Made by a program: the position numbers and the translations under genes
Source: Proteobacteria bacterium UBA6729
GTDB lineage: Bacteria; Pseudomonadota; Gammaproteobacteria; Porifericomitales; Porifericomitaceae
Assembly (NCBI GenBank): GCA_002454015.1
Contig: DKIB01000110.1
Coordinates: forward strand, 32,297 to 38,998
Direction: 5' to 3'
DNA: 6,702 nt
The notes under the pieces: model-generated
The model's input: only the letters and a program-made list of their open reading frames with translations
What the model was told of the DNA's origin: nothing
The model's database searches: none
Shown: in pieces, positions 5,667-6,702 of the stretch
How positions within the stretch are numbered: position 1 is the stretch's first letter
How the letters are laid out: each line of letters begins with the position of its first letter

Positions 5667-6702
5667 CGACTGTGGTACGAACGACTCAGCTGATGCACAC
5701 TGTCTATCATGACTGCCAGCTTGCCCGGGTCGGTATCCCGATGGATACCATGGCCCAGATTAAAAACATGACCAGTCCCCGGCCCATAATCCGCAAGCGT
5801 AGCCTCCACTGCGACACGAATGTTCTGTGCCGACCCGAACAGGGCGCAGGGGTCCAGATTCCCCTGCAGGGCAGCGCAGCCTGCCAACCGACGCCGTGCT
5901 GCCGCCAGTGGGCTGGTCCAATCCACCCCCACAGCATCCACACCACAGGCAGCGATATCAGCCTCCAGTCCACGGCTGCCCCGGGCATATACAATCAGGG
6001 GGATGCCCGGACAGCAATCCTTCAGGGACCGGCAGATGCGGGCAAGATAAGACAGGGCAAACTCGCGATAGTGATCCGGGCTTAACCATCCGGCGCAGCT
6101 GTCAAACAACATCAATACCTCGGCCCCGGCACGGGCCTGGGCAGCCAGACAGGCCGCTACCACCCTGCTCAACCGCTCCAGCAGGGCATGCAACACCTCT
6201 GCCTGGGCATACAACAGTGTCCTGGGTCGCTGAAAATCCTGGCTGCCTGCACCCTGCAACATGTAGCAGGCCAGGGTCCAGGGCGTACCTGCAAAACCGA
6301 TCAGGGGCACACCCAGCTCGGCCCGCAACAGACTCAGGGCCTGCATGACAAAGTCCAGGGCCTCTTCCGGCTCCGGTTCTACCAGGGCACGCAGCTCCGC
6401 AGAATCCCTGAGTGGCGCAGCAAATACCGGACCACGCCCTTCCAGAAAATTCAGTTCCATTCCCATCGCCTCCGGCACAGCAAGAATATCAGAAAACAGG
6501 ATGGCCGCATCCAGGGGATAACGACGCAGTGGCTGCAGGGTTGCCTCACAGGCATAGTCCGGCACCTTGTACATACGCTGGAAGCTACCCGCCTCAGCCC
6601 GCAAGCGGCGATATTCCGGAAGGTAACGACCCGCCTGACGCATGACCCACACCGGGGTGTATTCTACTGGCTGACTGAACAGTGCACGGACCAGGCAGGA
6701 GC
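5663..6702 (-). CDS. hemE: Uroporphyrinogen decarboxylase (HemE), start just outside window
   Basis: HemE removes four carboxyl groups from uroporphyrinogen III to give coproporphyrinogen III, a cytoplasmic step in haem synthesis. The frame is open to the right edge. 346 residues are visible and only about ten N-terminal residues should be missing. The frame continues upstream of the GTG at 6652, giving LVRALFSQPVEYTPVW, which matches the conserved HemE N-terminus, so that GTG is an internal valine and not the start. Conserved elements are MRQAGRYLPEYR (substrate-binding Arg loop), LRRYPLDAAILFSDIL with the catalytic Asp at 6490-6488, PLIGFAGTPWTLACYM, VDWTSPL, LQGNLDP and GHVFNLGHGIH with the conserved His at 5752-5750. 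Two local oddities are FDSCAGWL, where FDSW/FDTW is usual, and YARGSRG in a loop that usually reads like xKGxG. HemE is the first visible gene of the operon. Confidence 0.97.
   Translation of the reverse strand, partial: SCLVRALFSQPVEYTPVWVMRQAGRYLPEYRRLRAEAGSFQRMYKVPDYACEATLQPLRRYPLDAAILFSDILAVPEAMGMELNFLEGRGPVFAAPLRDSAELRALVEPEPEEALDFVMQALSLLRAELGVPLIGFAGTPWTLACYMLQGAGSQDFQRPRTLLYAQAEVLHALLERLSRVVAACLAAQARAGAEVLMLFDSCAGWLSPDHYREFALSYLARICRSLKDCCPGIPLIVYARGSRGLEADIAACGVDAVGVDWTSPLAAARRRLAGCAALQGNLDPCALFGSAQNIRVAVEATLADYGPGTGHVFNLGHGIHRDTDPGKLAVMIDSVHQLSRSYHSR

Noticed and set aside
6650..6652. GTG at 6652 as the hemE start
   Set aside because: The frame continues upstream to the window edge and encodes the conserved HemE N-terminal sequence ending in QPVEYTPVW, so this GTG is an internal valine codon.
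1..6702. Mobile element, prophage, CRISPR or defence-island signatures
   Set aside because: There are no transposase, integrase, terminal inverted repeats, regular spaced repeats or toxin-antitoxin pairs. The flanking genes are core housekeeping genes, so the NYN gene is not in a visible defence island.

Overview
The window looks like a chromosomal segment of a gammaproteobacterium. It is moderately GC-rich, and its Lnt and HemE sequences are of proteobacterial type. A free-living, possibly salt- or alkali-exposed member of a Chromatiales-like lineage would fit, but the genus cannot be read from this sequence. No tRNA, rRNA, insertion sequence, CRISPR array or phage gene is visible. Coding density is almost complete, and the only intergenic gap is 84 bases.

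Layout: the left edge (1-414, + strand) is the 3' end of lnt, apolipoprotein N-acyltransferase, including its catalytic cysteine. Everything else is on the minus strand. In transcription order it runs: hemE (uroporphyrinogen decarboxylase, 5' end just outside the right edge); a DUF368/PopT-type undecaprenyl-phosphate translocase; a 799-residue CPA1 Na+/H+ antiporter with a long cytoplasmic tail ending in a cyclic-nucleotide-binding-like domain; then, after the 84-base gap, a 642-residue NYN-domain predicted ribonuclease. The first three genes are tightly packed (GTGA overlap, then a TGATG overlap) and almost certainly form one translationally coupled operon. The NYN gene has a strong ribosome binding site and an apparent extended -10 promoter just after the antiporter stop, so it can probably be expressed on its own. 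It ends exactly where lnt ends: the two convergent stop codons abut with no bases between them.

How the genes may work together: HemE is housekeeping haem synthesis and probably supplies the operon's main promoter. The DUF368 and antiporter genes make biological sense as a pair. DUF368 proteins recycle the lipid carrier for cell-wall synthesis and matter most at alkaline pH with sodium, the condition in which a Na+/H+ antiporter is needed. The NYN protein has no obvious link to these pathways.

The two most interesting items are (1) the NYN protein, which after its nuclease domain carries a duplicated unit of an OST-HTH/LOTUS-like domain followed by a helical domain, and (2) the antiporter, whose full-length layout resembles plant SOS1 (NHX7) rather than the short bacterial NhaP proteins.
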